Positions 1 to 13,570 of a DNA stretch of 64,000 nt are shown piece by piece. Below the pieces are notes generated by a model. It did no database searches. It saw only the letters and a program-made list of their open reading frames with translations, and had not been told where the DNA came from. The translations under genes were made by a program, and so were the position numbers. Each line of letters begins with the position of its first letter. Position 1 is the first letter of the stretch. The DNA comes from Brachyhypopomus gauderio (taxonomy: Eukaryota; Chordata; Actinopteri; Gymnotiformes; Hypopomidae): the NCBI RefSeq assembly GCF_052324685.1, contig NC_135220.1:124001-188000 (forward strand), in the 5' to 3' direction.

Positions 1-2413
1 AACTCACAGCGGTATTCAATTATGAAACGCAGAGGAGGAGACAGAAAGGGTTTCTGCCCGAATCAGCCCTGGGTGGAGACCTGCTTCACCTGAATAGCAC
101 TGGAGATGATTCTTACATAAACCATCATGCACACTGAGCTGTGCAGGAGAGCTCTGCTGCAGAAATGTCATGACTACTAAAGGCACATAAAGAGAAAAGT
201 GCCACGTCTTTTTGTCCAGCGTGTTTGTCCTGCTGTAGCTCCAGCTTCTGTAGAAGGAAGTGCACGGAGAGTCTTTAGCGCAACGTGATGGCCGCTGTCC
301 ACGTGGCATACTTCAGCTCTCCAACATGTACTAACGCACTCTTCCTTCAGGCTGCTCCGAAGAAGAACGCAGGGCAATCACAACAATCAGAAATGAAGTC
401 TCAGCAGGAATAGAGAAGGGGAGGGGGGGGGGGGGGGGGGTGTGAAAGAGGGAGTCACAGCAGAGCCTCAGGGTAGAAAGGGTTTTTTTTTTTGAGAAAT
501 CATTAACAGAACACCTGTCTGCAGCTGAATTCCAATAAATCAGGCTAGTTTCATTCCACTTCTGAGTCCTGTTTTAATTCTGCCCTAGTGGCTTCTTCAT
601 GTAATCAGGAGCTCAGCAGGCAGGCGATACTGCCGTCGGTCTGACAACGCTGTGCGGCGATGTTTGATTTAATTAGGTGGAATCTGAGAATGAGAGATCA
701 AGGCGGAGAGTGAGGCTGAAAAGTGGGTCAAGATCGGGGACGTGTTAACAGGAGATTAAGGTTGCAGCACCACTGCCAATGGGCACCTGATCTCAGTTCT
801 GAAACACACTGCTTAAATGTCTTAGCACGAGTCCCATCTCATTCAGCCCTCCAACTTGCTCAAACATATTTCAGCGCAATATCTCCTGACCCATCACAAC
901 TAGGCATTGTTGGAAACGGCTGCCTGGCCAACAATCTAATCCTTTAAACCTGGCATGCAGACATTAGGACTGTAGGACTGACAGTGTCACACAGGCTCTA
1001 TCATTCATCAGACCAAGTTTATTTCAAAACATAATTCGAACAGCGAGTTCTGTCTGGATGAACGTGAGCAGATGAATAGATATATTACAGAGGGGCAGTT
1101 CATACAACAGCATGTCAGTAATAATGAGCTCAAAACGCATCACCGTTTTACATGTACTTTTTTGTAATTAGTACAAATAAATACCATTCAAAAGCTAAAC
1201 ATCCCACTTCTTTAAATCAGAACTTTATCATAAGTTGATGGATCAGAGGATGGAAATCTATACCCATAACCCAAAATAGCTGCAAATAATAGCCTCTTTA
1301 GGAAGCATTATATCTCTGGAAATGCTTTTGGCATTATAAGTGCACTAGACACAAACCTCTAAATTGCCACCCAGACATATGCATGCTCTCTTTAAAACAT
1401 GTAGATACTCAACAACCAAGCGAAAACACACAAACACACACACCCACTCACACACACACACACGTCCCCCAAAACTTCACACAGTTCAAGTATTTTTCTT
1501 CAGATACTAAGGTGTCCCCAGTATTAGTGTTGAGAGATTGCCCCGTCTTCGTGAGTCTCCCTCTGCTGGAGACACTCTGTCACTGCAGAACAGGCTCAAG
1601 CTGCCAGACGCGTTGCTTGCTTCGAAGACCAGAGCAGATGGAGAATGGTCAAAAACACAAAAGAGAGATGAAAAACAGGGAGAGAGAGAGAGAGACAGAG
1701 AGACAGATAATGTTTTCAGGGTGAGGGAAAATTAATCCTGATCAGATTTTTCTATTCAAATATTTTCATGATGTGGGTTCTGTAGACATGAGCTCCATCA
1801 CAAGGAATGATTGAAAACATAGTTTTAAAGTATATATAAGGGTTCTCTTTTTTTAACACATAAGGTCTGACTGTCTTTAAGTGGCAAAAATAGCTATGCA
1901 TCTGATCCTTCACACCTTCTCAGCAGTGACTACTCATGGTGGGGGGGGGGGGGGGGGGGGGGGGGGGATGCACAAAAACAAGCAGGAATGCCACTGAGAG
2001 AACACACACACAGACCACATCACACCAGCCATGCAGCGAACACCAGGACTGCACCACAGCGGCCCAGGCAGTCAGAGAGAAACACACTGCGACACCAGAG
2101 AACCCTCAGCGCTAAACGTCCCCTTCACTTGTGCCACAGGGACACACATGTACACATTTAATTAGATTGAATTAAATTAATTTGGTTATTATTAAGAAGT
2201 AAAGACAGGATAAACCCAAAACAAATAACTAAAAGCTCTTGCTCCATTTCCAAGGGAGACTTAATTACATTTTAGAAATCTCATCTCACTAAGTGGAAGG
2301 TTTTCACATAACATCAAGTGAAGAACTATGAGGGATTAGACGTGTGAGAGATGGAGAGAAGCGCGTGGTGTTAATGAGGACGTAGCTAACTGCAAATGGA
2401 TTCAATTATCCTT
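1..2413. other. Region downstream of ano7, no gene seen
   Basis: Contains G homopolymers at about 421-440 and 1940-1967, a CA-rich stretch at 1428-1465 and a short GA run near 1680-1700. It probably includes the ano7 3' UTR; an AATAAA on the minus strand lies at 1023-1018. The small open frames here are not protein-like. Confidence 0.6.
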
Positions 2414-5400
2414 TTAAGTAAATGCTGAGCCATCCGGTCTAATTCCCAGAAAGGACGTAATTCCTCGACAGGACAATTTAATCTGATAAGCAGAGGTTAA
2501 TTCAGGATGTTGCTTCCACTTTTCATGCCGAGAGTCAGAGTGGTGAGTTATGTTAGCGTGATCTTCTTTCACTTCCAACAAGGATACTCGCCAAAACAAC
2601 AGTACCTGAGAGTTGCCCTCACTGATATCTAGTCCCTTACATCTTATCAGCATGGACCGAGCAATCGAGATATGATAATGGCACAAATAAAGCCTCACAG
2701 TAGGGCTGTTGTAAAGGTGTGTGCGGGTGCTGTGTGTGGCAGGGAGGTGAGCTGGTGCCTCGTGTGGCCCCAAGGGGGCGCCACTCACCAACAGGGCCTC
2801 CTGGTTGTCTGCCAGAGCCTGTTTGGCCAGATATCGCTCCCGCTTGATTTTCACCTCCAGAGACTCAGGAATGTCAGGGACCATCCAGTCAATTACGCGT
2901 AGCACAAAGAACACCACGTGCTACAAGGAAATGAAAAAAGAAGAATCAGAAAGGTTTTTTTGTCATTATATGGTACATATATATACAACCAGATTGCAGG
3001 CGCTAAAGCTAACCGCTGGGTGATTACCTCAAATGCAATGATGAAGCCAAGTCTGACTGCAAGAAGCTCCCAGTAAACCAGTGTGTAGTTCCCATTTTCA
3101 TCACGAAAAGCTTTGTACCTGTTTCAGTATACAGTCACAGCAGAAGCACCAGCAGTCACTTGCTTAGTGGTATGACCAAGTACGCCCTCTACTGGCAAAT
3201 ATGCCACAATAGCTGACACTAGTGACAAAAAAATTGGGTGTACATATTTTAAGCACAAATATGATAGCTATTACAGTTCTAAAGTGCCGTATGCCCTATA
3301 CTTAAATTATACTTTATTGCTCTGATGTCTATTTATTTGAGGATTATTTTAGCAATATACTGACCAAATTTAACACTAAAAATAAGTTAGCAAAAAGTCA
3401 CATGATCAAATAATAATTTTTTTTTCTTTTTTTTTCTTTTAGTTAAGAAGCTAGCAAGACTAGATCATTAGAAATTACCCCATTACCTGCAGATGCCATG
3501 GGCGGAGTAGTTATAGGTGGGTGGAGCGTAGGCCAGCGTGAAGTTGACGTAGCCATTCAAATCATTATCAAATTTATACTGGTACAGCAGACGAGGCAGG
3601 AAGTCAGATGTAAATGCGATGAGGAAAGCCTAGAGAACAAAAAGGCCAAAAAACAACAACACAGCTCGTCCTTGTGATTTCTGAACCAGAAACACAAAGT
3701 ACAAACTACCTGTGCATTTTGACGGTAAACGGAGCATTTTGTTTTATAGAGTTAACAATTCCGTTTGAGGATGCAGTGGATGAAGGTTTTGAAATGATAA
3801 AACTAAGGTACACAGACAGTCTGAAGAGAACGTAGGAGGCAGGTGCATAGCAGACCAGCAGAGGTAGGTGTTAGGGGATTTGTAGACTAGCAGAGGTAGG
3901 TGTTAGGGGATTTGTAGACTAGCAGAGGTAGGTGTTAGGGTATTGTAGACCAGCAGAGGTAGGTGTTAGGGTATTGTAGACCAGCAGAGGTAGGTGTTAG
4001 GGGATTTGTAGACTAGCAGAGGTAGGTGTTAGGGGATTTGTAGACCAGCAGAGGTAGGTGTTAGGGGATTTGTAGACCAGCAGAGGTAGGTGTTAGGGTA
4101 TTGTAGACCAGCAGAGGTAGGTGTTAGGGTATTGTAGACCAGCAGAGGTAGGTGTTAGGGTATTGTAGACCAGCAGAGGTAGGTGTTAGGGTATTGTAGA
4201 CCAGCAGAGGTAGGTGTTAGGGTATTGTAGACCAGCAGATGTAGGTGTTAGGGTATTGTAGACCAGCAGAGGTAGGTGTTAGGGTATTGTAGACCAGCAG
4301 AGGTAGGTGTTAGGTTATTGTAGACCAGCAGAGGTAGGTGTTAGGGTATTGTAGACCAGCAGAGGTAGGTGTTAGGGTATTGTAGACCAGCAGAGGTAGG
4401 TGTTAGGGGATGTGAAGTGAAGTCTGTCACTGCACTGCCCAGTTTGACATTAGAGGTCATAAATGAAGAGGACATGTAAGAGAGTTACCAGACCTAACTG
4501 AGTGGGCTAGGGTAAAGGTTAGGGTTATTGTGGATCTCAGATTGATTGTGGTAATACACCACAAAGGTGAAGTGGCTGAGGTTATCACGTCAGTGGCACA
4601 GGCATTAAGGGTGCTGGCTTTTGTCACTGGGGAGGCCAGGATGGATCTCTTGTGCTGGAATACACTGGATACAATAGGTAGATAGGTACACTGGATACAT
4701 CTGGAGCTGGTGGCACTGAGCATGCATTAATGGTTCCAGTGGGGATTGGTACAGTTACTGGAAGGCTGTCGTGGATTTTATAGGTTGCGTTTGCTAGTGG
4801 CATACTCAGGGTATCTGCACATTTTTAAATCTCAAATTCAATGACTTTTAAGACCTTTTTAATACCTCTCACAAGAAAAAATAATAAGACTGGGGATTAC
4901 TGGGGATGCAGTTGTGTTCCACATCGTTGACGGGGGGGGGGGGGGGGGGGGGGGTGTCGAACGAAAATTGTTGACGGGGGGGGGGGGGGGGGGGGTGTCG
5001 AACGAAAATTGTTGACGTTGTTGAGGCCGCATACTCCAACGCTAGGAATCTAGCACTAGGACCCTGGAGCGGTTATTTTCTGAATTAGCGCTAGATTCGG
5101 CAAAGTGCACATCGCGCCAGAACAACTGAACAACACACACTTATAATAATTTAATGCCTCCCCTCATAAAATTCCAGACATTTTAAGACATTTTTAGGCC
5201 TTGAATATGGAAAACTAAATTTAAGACATTTTAAGACTTTTTAAGGACCTGCGGGTACCCTGAATACTGCTTAAGAGGTGTGGCTTGGTTTAAGAGTGAA
5301 CTTGGAAAGGTGTGAGGCTGGGATGCCAGACCTCAGCGTTGGACCTCCTGGAGAAACATCAACAAAGGGAGGTGACTACCTGATGACCCCTGAGAAGAGT

Positions 5401-8400
5401 GACCCCAGATGACCCCTGAGAAGATCTCACTGTGTTGTGCTTGCTGAGAGTGAGCAGGGCTCTATGTGACGCTGTAATGGGGCTTTGATTACGTAATACA
5501 TCTCCTGTGCATTTGCACTTCTACGTTTCTCGTTAGCGCGCACGGGCCCTCACATTCACGATGACGGACACATGGGACAGGGCTTCCAGGATGATGAACC
5601 ACACGCCGATGTTCTGGGCACGCTCGGCCACGGGCCGCCGGTATTCGCACACGAACTTGTGCGCGTCGAGCCGTAGCTCGGCCCAGTTGTTGAGCAGGGC
5701 GAAGAGCGGGGCCAGGGGGAACGCCGCCACGAAGATGGTGATGAAGCCGAACTGCAGTACTGCAAAAAACAAACGACAATCAGACGGCGAAATCAGACGG
5801 CTGATCAGAAATCAGACGTCAACATCAGACATCAACATCAGACGTCCAAGTCAGACGTCCAAATCAGACATACACATCTTAGTCTTATTAAGCACCGTGG
5901 CCGCTCAGCCGGTCAGGGCTAGCCGGCCGGATCTTACCGATCTCCAGGTACTCGTCAAACAGGCCCTCGCATTCAATGAGCTCGTAGTCGTGCTCCCACG
6001 GCTGGGGCTCCTGCCCAGCCTGAGACTTCCTCACAGACGCCAGGCTCTGCTTCTGTCTCCAGGCCTTCACTTTACTGCCACACAACAGCACAACGGTCGG
6101 GAGCAGGAACGAATACAATGGTAGATTATTTGTAGTGCTAAAATCACATCTACAAAGAGCTCATTCTTTTGAATCGGTTCTTTTTAGAAACGGGTAAAAG
6201 TTGAATTGCTTACTTGTTGCAAACCACCACCTGCCTGGTGGATGACACCACCCACACAAGTGCATATGCTGTTTCAGAATTATGAGTATCACGAAATGAT
6301 TAAACATCTCTCTCTTACTCACTCTCACACCCCCGCCCAGCCCGCGCACACCCGCCCACAACCACGCACCCACACACACGTTCACACCCAGCGTGTGATG
6401 CGGCCACACTGCCAGGGTGAGCAGGTGCAGAGCTATTTCAGCTGGCGTGATTGTTGCTGTAATGCTGCAGAGTGGAGCTGTAATGCAACACTCTACTCTC
6501 CACCGCTGACTCTGCGACATCAGGGCCACGGCCGTGTACGACAACAAAGACCACGGACAGTAGGACGGGAAAGAGGAGCAGAGACATTTAGAGGACACTG
6601 GCTTGAACTTCCATCCCGACAGACACAAGGTGTGTAGGTACGTACGGTATGACAAACTCCTGAACGTTGTTGATGAGCTGTTTTCCGATCATGATGATGA
6701 AGAGTTGCTCGGCCAGCTCGATCAGGCAGCCCCCCGGACCGCACTGCAACGCACCCACACAACGAGAGCTGTCGGTCATCGCATGGAGACCGCATCAAAC
6801 AGAAACATCTGCCAGAGTGAATGTAAAAACGCCGAATCGCACATAATGCAAGCAGCGCACAGAACTCACATCCTCGTTTCTCATCCCAAACAAAGTGCCG
6901 TAATGACCAGGGTAGCCCACAAACCTACAGAAGTGAAAGAGTGGAGTGTTTAGGAATGTTTAGGAATCAGCAAAATTCAAAGACAAGTTCCATATGAAAG
7001 GGCTCTTCAAGACTCCTGGCGTGGCAGAAAGATTGTTTTAATTTTAAGAATTTTTAATTTAGTTATTAGCCTTAAGAGTGTTGTTTAAATATATAAAGCA
7101 TTTAGCTTCATGAGTGAGGAAGCAGACTGTAATTCCAGGGTGTGCATAAGCTGGGGTTAGAAGAGGTCACCACCTAAAACACAACACGGTAGTCTTCTGA
7201 AATGCGATACTGAATATCTGTTTACCTTCCCTTGAAGAAGGCCACATAGAAAGGGGAGGAATAGAAGTTGACAAACTGGAAGACGAACACCTTAAACGTA
7301 AACGCGTCCTCGTACTGGGTCTGTGTCCTGTGCATCTCTGCAAAGCCAAGTTTCACTTATTAGTGCTAAAAGTATTCAAAAGAAAGTGTTCATAGAAACA
7401 ACATTATGATGTATACATTTGTGGAAAAACAACAAAATGATATAACGTCTTAAGTGGAAGCTACAGGAGAAGTGTAAACCTTCTTTACTGAGTTTGTTGA
7501 CTAGCAGACAAGTCGCAAGCAAACTTCAATGTTTTATCGATTTTCATTCCCAAGCTTCAGTCTGAGGTGCCAGCATTCGTCTCCCTCAGCCAGAAGGGGT
7601 GAGTTTAGAGGTAAATAACCCGAAGGCCCCGTCAATGCCCGCTGAGCAGAAAGTGCTGCTTTATGGTCCTGAGTGCCTGCAGCAAAATACTTACCCCATT
7701 TAGTGAGCTGTTCGGCCAAGGCTGTATACACCTGCCCCATCAGCAAAATCAAAGCCAGGTTTACCATACTACTGGAGATGTTGGCAATGTTCCCAGCCTA
7801 ACACACACACACACACACAAAGAAAACGAGCAATTTTAAGGCATTTGCAGGTGGTGACACTGATGAAGTGCTGAAGCGTATGAGAAGAGTTATCTTAATT
7901 TACGGCTCACCTCCTTTTAACAAGCACCCACCTGAGTGCGTAGCACCGAGCTGCCCGTCTCGTACATCATCACGCTCACGATGCTCCGGTAGATGATGAC
8001 GGTGACCAGGAAAATGATCACCACACACAGCTGCAGAGGGCGAGGGGGAGGGGCGAGACGGGTGAGGCGGGCCGTCGACGGCACCGCGGCCTGGACGGGC
8101 TAAGCAAGCACGGCGCCGGGACCCTCACCATTATGACGATCACCATGGAGCCCGTCAACATGCGGGACAGGCGTGCCTTCTCCGGGAAGTATGGCTCCTT
8201 CACTCCCGTCACCGGGTTCTCCTCCATCGCGGGGGCCGTGGCCGCAAACTCGGGCCGGGGCGGCTCCTTTATGCAGGGGAGAACATTTTCAATGTCGTTA
8301 TCGGCCTTAAGACGTTTTATTTAGTAAAAATCTTTGAAGCGTGAGGAGGTTTTGTTTTCAGGAGCACAGAAGCGGCGGTGGCACCAGACGGCACGGGGCG

Positions 8401-11400
8401 GTGGTGCACGTGGCCGCCACACCTGCTCCTCGTGGAAGTCCATGCAGTCCCAGTGGTGAGCCAGAGTGGCATTCTTTCGCTTCCAGTACTCCAGAAAGGT
8501 GACGGCCCAGAAGGACATGAAGACGCTGAAGATCACCGTGCCTGGGTGGTCGAACAGGTAGCCCACCTGGAGCCCGAGAGAGGACGGGGCAAATGTCATC
8601 AGAACAGAAGAGAGACCCACGAGAAACTATGAGAGGCGCTATGTGTAGAGCACGAGGCCGTGTACCTTGGCCATAGGGCAAATGTCAGACATATTCCATG
8701 GCTTGCAGGTTTCACAGAGAGGACACATAAGGTATTGTCCTCCACTTTCACAGATTTCTTTCCTATAAAAAGCATGAACATAATGAGTGGGTAATCAGTG
8801 CGGAGAATTGCCAGGCACGAGAAATGAAGCAGTTCTGATTAAAGTGTGCTTCCAGATAAATTCGGGTAAGTGTGTCGTATCATGGGGAGTGTGAAGTGCC
8901 CTCACACACTCTATAATAACATGAGACATTACGCGGAAATGACATGAGGACGTCTCTGCTGGACACAGAACATTAAGTTCCCCCAGTAGATCAATAGCGT
9001 TAAAAGGCTGAACACAATGAGCTGCATTCAAGGGCCAGACGGACAAACAGACAGCAGTTGGTGACGTTCACATCTTTCTGATCCAGGCATCGTGTTATTA
9101 CTACCTCTACAGTGCAATGTGTTCACGGGAAACCAGCCCGGCCCAGCAGCAGTCCTAAAGCAGGTTTGGTCAATAGTTGCCATGGAAACGGATTAAAGGG
9201 ACAATATTCACACGGACACTAACCGCTGATCTGATACAGCAGCCTGCACTATGTGTGTGTGTATACATACATATGGGAGCTCACACGAACGGACAGACGG
9301 ACAGACGGATGGATGGATGGATGGATGGATGGATGGATGGATGGATGAACTTTGTTCTGGGTGTCAGTGTGAGATACTAACGCTGGAGTGTTGGAGGCCA
9401 TCGTCATGACGCCCGACACGAACACAAACGTCCCAACTACAGCTGCGGGAAGCAGCCACGCTGTGTAAAAGCCTCCATGGACCGAACAGAGAATTACAGC
9501 ACAGTAAACATCTTCACGGCCAGTGTTCTTCAGAAACCTCACATTTAAAGGTTTGTAAAGATCTGACTGGTTATTATTAAGATGGTTTTAAGGGGTTACT
9601 CACCGAGCCACGCAAAGTAGAGTGCGATTTTCTCCCCAAAGTACTCACGAATGTGATCCAGGGGCTGGTACTTGTACCACTTTGACCAGCGAGCCCAGTA
9701 GTAATACAGAACCTGCCTCCTATTTAGCTGATCTGGGGGAATTTCACATCCTGGTCGCTCAAAGGGACCCTGTGCAACAAAACATGGATTAGTATAGTAC
9801 AGTATAGTGTATCATAGTATAGAATAGTGTAGTATAGTAAAGAATACTATAGTATGGTATAGTATATTATAGTAAAGTGTAGTATAGTATAACATATAGT
9901 AGTATAGTATAGTACAGTACAGTATAGTGTAGCATAGTATAGAATAGTGTAGTATAGTAAAGAATACTATAGTATGGTATAGTATATTATAGCAAAGTGT
10001 AGTATAGTATAACATAGTAGTATAGTATAGTACAGTATAGTGTAGCATAGTATAGAATAGTGTAGTATAGTAAAGAATACTATAGTATGGTATAGTATAT
10101 TATAGTAAAGTATAGTATAGTGTAACATAGTAGTATAGTATAGTATAGTGTAGCATAGTATAGAATAGTGTAGTATAGTAAAGAATACTATAGTATGGTA
10201 TAGTACATTATAGTAAAGTGTAGTATAGTATAACAAAGTAGTATAGTATACTATAGTACAGTACAGTATAAACATCCCTGGGCCAGGCCAGTCACTTACG
10301 TCATGAAGAGGAAACGCTGCTTTGAAGGCTCCTTCATTCAGCAGTCGAGCTACTCCGACCTCTGCCCTCTTTCGTTTACCGTATGCAGTCCTCGCTAGGA
10401 TCTCATACACCTACACAGATCATAACAGATCATATTACTCTTTTATTCAATCCATGTCCAAATGCTACCAGGAAAAAAAAAGTCTACTCACAATGCGGTG
10501 CCTCTGGGTGTCAGTGAAATAGTTCTCATGGTCGTCGTAGCCCAGAAATCTTACAAAATGGGATGTTTAAGAAAACGCAAGATTTAGGCAAACTTTAAAC
10601 TTTTAAAAGGACAAACGACCGATCACGGAAGCAGGCCCATACTTCTCCATCTTGGATTTGCGAAAGGCGCAGGTGTAGTAGTCCACCGGTCTGTTGGGGA
10701 CTGCTTCGGCCATCACGTTTGGCACATAGAACTTCTGAAGGATCCGGGCGGAGGTGTTAAAGTCTGGATGCGGCTGCGCCTATTGGAGAAACAGATCAGT
10801 TCGGTAAGTCATACCCCCGTTTGTGCAATATCCGTTTGATCCGAGACAGTCAGGCTGCGATTTGAGATGCTATGACAGCACGACGACACAGGAGAAGAAG
10901 CTGACCTGCAGTGGCGCTCGTAAGCACAACTCTTCAGCATAGTACACCAGCACATCCCAGGGAGCGCTGAGCTTCAGGTAGTGTATTGTCTTTTTTGCAC
11001 TGCACGATTCCTCCTGGTGGTACAAATGAGATAAATGAGCAAACGCACACAAGCCCCCGGGGCAGCGCAGCGCTGTGGAGGGCGTGACAGCAGGATGGAT
11101 GGCTGCACCTTTTCTAACAGCAGCCCGGCAATCTGCAGGTTGTGGATGAATCTGTCCCTCCAGCGGGCCAGCTGGGCTTTTCTCCGTTCGGACCTGCTCT
11201 CCTCTGGGGCTCCGTCGCCCGGCTCCCCCGCCTCCTCCGTCTCCGGGTGGCTTTTCCCACGGGCTCTCCGCTTCCTGTGCGACTTCACCTCCCACACCAG
11301 CACATAATCTGACGAACAGACACAAGGCAGGGGTGACTGACCCAGCCCGTTCGGTTATACTCCTGTGGCACACGAGAGGTGCAACAAGACGCTTCAGACA

Positions 11401-12404
11401 CAGGGACCGTTCTTCTGGTTCACTAATGTGACTTGCTGCAATTTCTGCAGCCTTAGGCCAGTCACAGGGGGGATGTTGCTCCAGGCCATTTTAACTCCAA
11501 GGAGGACAGGCATGTGGCCCGTTTTCCCACTGCTATGCACCACCTACAATCTGGGCTCATGGCGCTGGTTCCCAGAGGTGGATACTAAATGAAGAAAGAA
11601 ACAATGAAAGAGTAAACGGCATAAACATCACGGGGCTTTTACCTATTTTAGTCTGGCTGTCTCTGAAGTAGCTGGCCTGGGGCCGGGCGGGTGGGTTTAG
11701 AGTCTTTTCGCAGTGGACGAAGATGGAATCACCCTCCTCTTCATCCACTACTGCATTCATCTGGTTTTACATCACAGGCAAACGAGCAGTTCACTGATAA
11801 TGTGTGTAATCTCTCTCTGCCTTATTTCAGAAAATGAATCCAACATACAAAATAGAACCATGTGTGCACGTTTTGTTGAACCATTCTAAGGGACTTATTC
11901 AAGCAGGAGTCTTAAGAATCCAGCAGATATCATAATGGATGAGATCACATGAAACAGATCTAAGACATCAGGTACAAGAGGACAATTGTGCTACTATGTA
12001 AAGGAAATCTAACAAATTGCACTAGCTCTAGTAATTAGTCAGGGAGTTCAGCAGAGACCGAGTTACTCCACATTGATTGCACTGATTGCCTTAATGTAAC
12101 ACAGGGGGAATGCCTCTTGAGAAGAACAACGTAATAGACCAATAGTCATTTGTGCGACCAGAACCACTTATTAGCAGGAAAAGTAACAGACATAAAAATT
12201 GACTGTGAGCAGCAGGCAGTATATTTAAGAGCCTCTGCGAACAAGCGAAACGTTGAGGCGACACACACTCACATATCTGGGGGGGATGAAGCTGCCGTTC
12301 TTCAGGCTGCCGTAGCAGTCGGCACCGTGGGGCTCGCCGGCATAGTCCAGATCCAGTAGGACCTCGCGGTCCTGCAGATGCTCCGAGCCCTTCTTCCTCG
12401 GCAT
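2414..12404 (-). CDS. ano7: Anoctamin-7 (TMEM16 family membrane protein)
   Basis: Anoctamins are ten-helix membrane proteins acting as Ca2+-activated chloride channels or lipid scramblases; ANO7 is the prostate-type member in mammals. Twenty-two exons were placed: 12404-12273, 11760-11643, 11308-11109, 11013-10906, 10779-10643, 10549-10492, 10410-10300, 9769-9604, 9472-9382, 8762-8666, 8566-8423, 8266-8129, 8030-7932, 7797-7695, 7337-7226, 6924-6870, 6743-6646, 6074-5938, 5759-5554, 3629-3487, 3118-3028 and 2920 down. Diagnostic segments are [45 protein letters not shown] and [18 protein letters not shown], all closest to ANO7. The six Ca2+ ligands known from ANO1 appear kept: N and E in INNVQE (about residues 648 and 652), both E in DEYLEI, and E and D in NNWAELRLD. 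The start [10 protein letters not shown] follows an in-frame stop in the same exon; upstream exons are possible. The last exon is open past the conserved block to a stop at 2414 (1016 aa); the tail is uncertain, and a splice at 2789 is the alternative. Confidence 0.93.
3850..4410. repeat. Minisatellite, about 31-bp unit, 18 copies
   Basis: Tandem copies of a unit containing GCAGAGGTAGGTGTTAGGG, with the spacer GTATTGTAGACCA or GGATTTGTAGACTA. I count 18 units. Two spacer variants alternate in blocks, showing duplication of groups of units. It lies in an ano7 intron. Confidence 0.95.
4807..5262. mobile_element. hAT-like nonautonomous DNA element
   Basis: The ends are inverted: left CAGGGTATCTGCACATTTTT, right (reversed) CAGGGTACCCGCAGGTCC. 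CAGGG ends are typical of hAT elements. The interior near both ends repeats TTTAAGAC-type motifs. No clear 8-base target duplication remains. Inside are two copies of a GTCGAACGAAAATTGTTGAC unit, each next to a G homopolymer. It lies in an ano7 intron. Confidence 0.6.
9306..9349. repeat. (GGAT)n microsatellite
   Basis: About ten GGAT units in an ano7 intron, 33 bases from the exon ending at 9382. Confidence 0.95.
9786..10268. repeat. AT-rich minisatellite, about 115-bp unit, 4 copies
   Basis: Four diverged copies of a long unit made of TAGTATAGTA-like pieces, itself a nested tandem repeat. It fills most of one ano7 intron (10299-9770). Confidence 0.9.
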
Positions 12405-13288
12405 GAGGCACAAGTGGACAGGCTCCGCGGGTCAGAACCAGAGATGCAGGCTCCCTGAAGCCCCCCCACACACACACGCACGCACACACACACAGTCTAC
12501 GGAGCCGGTCTCATATTCCACCATGAGGCTCTCAAAACTGAACGTGCCCTGCGAGGAATTACGCCTGGGAGAGGAAGTGATGGGCGAAGCGCGCTAATGC
12601 ACTAGGTGAAGGAGCACTAAGAGCCCGAGAGAACGGAGGGGAGTGTGTGTGAGTGTGTGAGCAGCAGCCTCTGTCTCCCGCACTGCATCTCACCGCTTCT
12701 CCAGCTCAACGCACGGACACCAGTGAGGGGGGGCTACCGTAACGCCCCTACTAGAGGAGCCCCGCCTCGTCCCATCAACGATGATGCGGCCGTCCACACA
12801 GCACTTGAAAACGTCAGGCACGGTTTTGTCTGAGGGGGTGAAGCGTGGGGTGTCCGTAATGCCACACTGTAACCGGCACCAGCTCGTTTCACTGTACAGC
12901 AGAGCTTTGAAATGACATGCGACATATGGGGGTGTGGAATCTCATAAACATGCTTTATTTAAATGTGAAGGAGTAGTTATACATTATTATCATGCCTTTG
13001 TGGTTTTAGAACAATGGTTTTGCAGCAAGGCTCGCAAGATCACGTATAAGGTGCAGTTTACTGTGCCATCACTCTCCTGTATGCACTCAGTCCCAAGCAA
13101 CCACTGTGCTTGCCTCTTCCTCTCCTGGGCCACAGCGTTAAGGTCTCAGACTTGCCCACAATGGTACTGCAGCAGTGCAGAGTGGGGGGTGGTGGGTGGG
13201 CTGCAAGGGAAGGAGTGATGTGTTCGGTCCAGTGAACTGCAATGCAACTAGACGGCTCCTTTTGAGCAACGAATTTAAGATATACATT

Positions 13289-13345
13289 CATATTTAGGAC
13301 GTTTAGCAGACGCACTTATGCAAAGCGATTTACAAAGTGCTTCGC
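13289..13345. repeat. Fish interspersed-repeat core
   Basis: The stretch TTTAGCAGACGCACTTATGC followed by AAAGCGATTTACAAAGTG resembles a core seen many times over in teleost genomes (TTAGCAGACGCTTTTATCC, AAAGCGACTTACA). The class (SINE or LINE tail) is uncertain. Confidence 0.5.
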
Positions 13346-13570
13346 ATCTGTTCACAGAATGCATCCTAGAATTTAAGCTATGCAAGCCTTGAAACATGGT
13401 TAATGACTGGCAAAACAGACTCTCGACGAAGAAATCCAAACATTAACAAAGAAACTACCTCCTTGTCTTAAGTGGAATACCATGAATGGCAACTGTAAAT
13501 GTTTGCAAGCCTGGTCTTGGTGCAGAATGTATGTATCAGTTAATGTAAAAGCAAAGTGAAACTGAATAAC

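Noticed and set aside
3850-4410. CRISPR-like regular repeats
   Set aside because: No unique spacers; simple tandem minisatellite in a vertebrate intron.
5561-6124. 187-codon plus-strand open frame
   Set aside because: Overlaps two clear ano7 exons on the other strand; it is their shadow joined across an intron.
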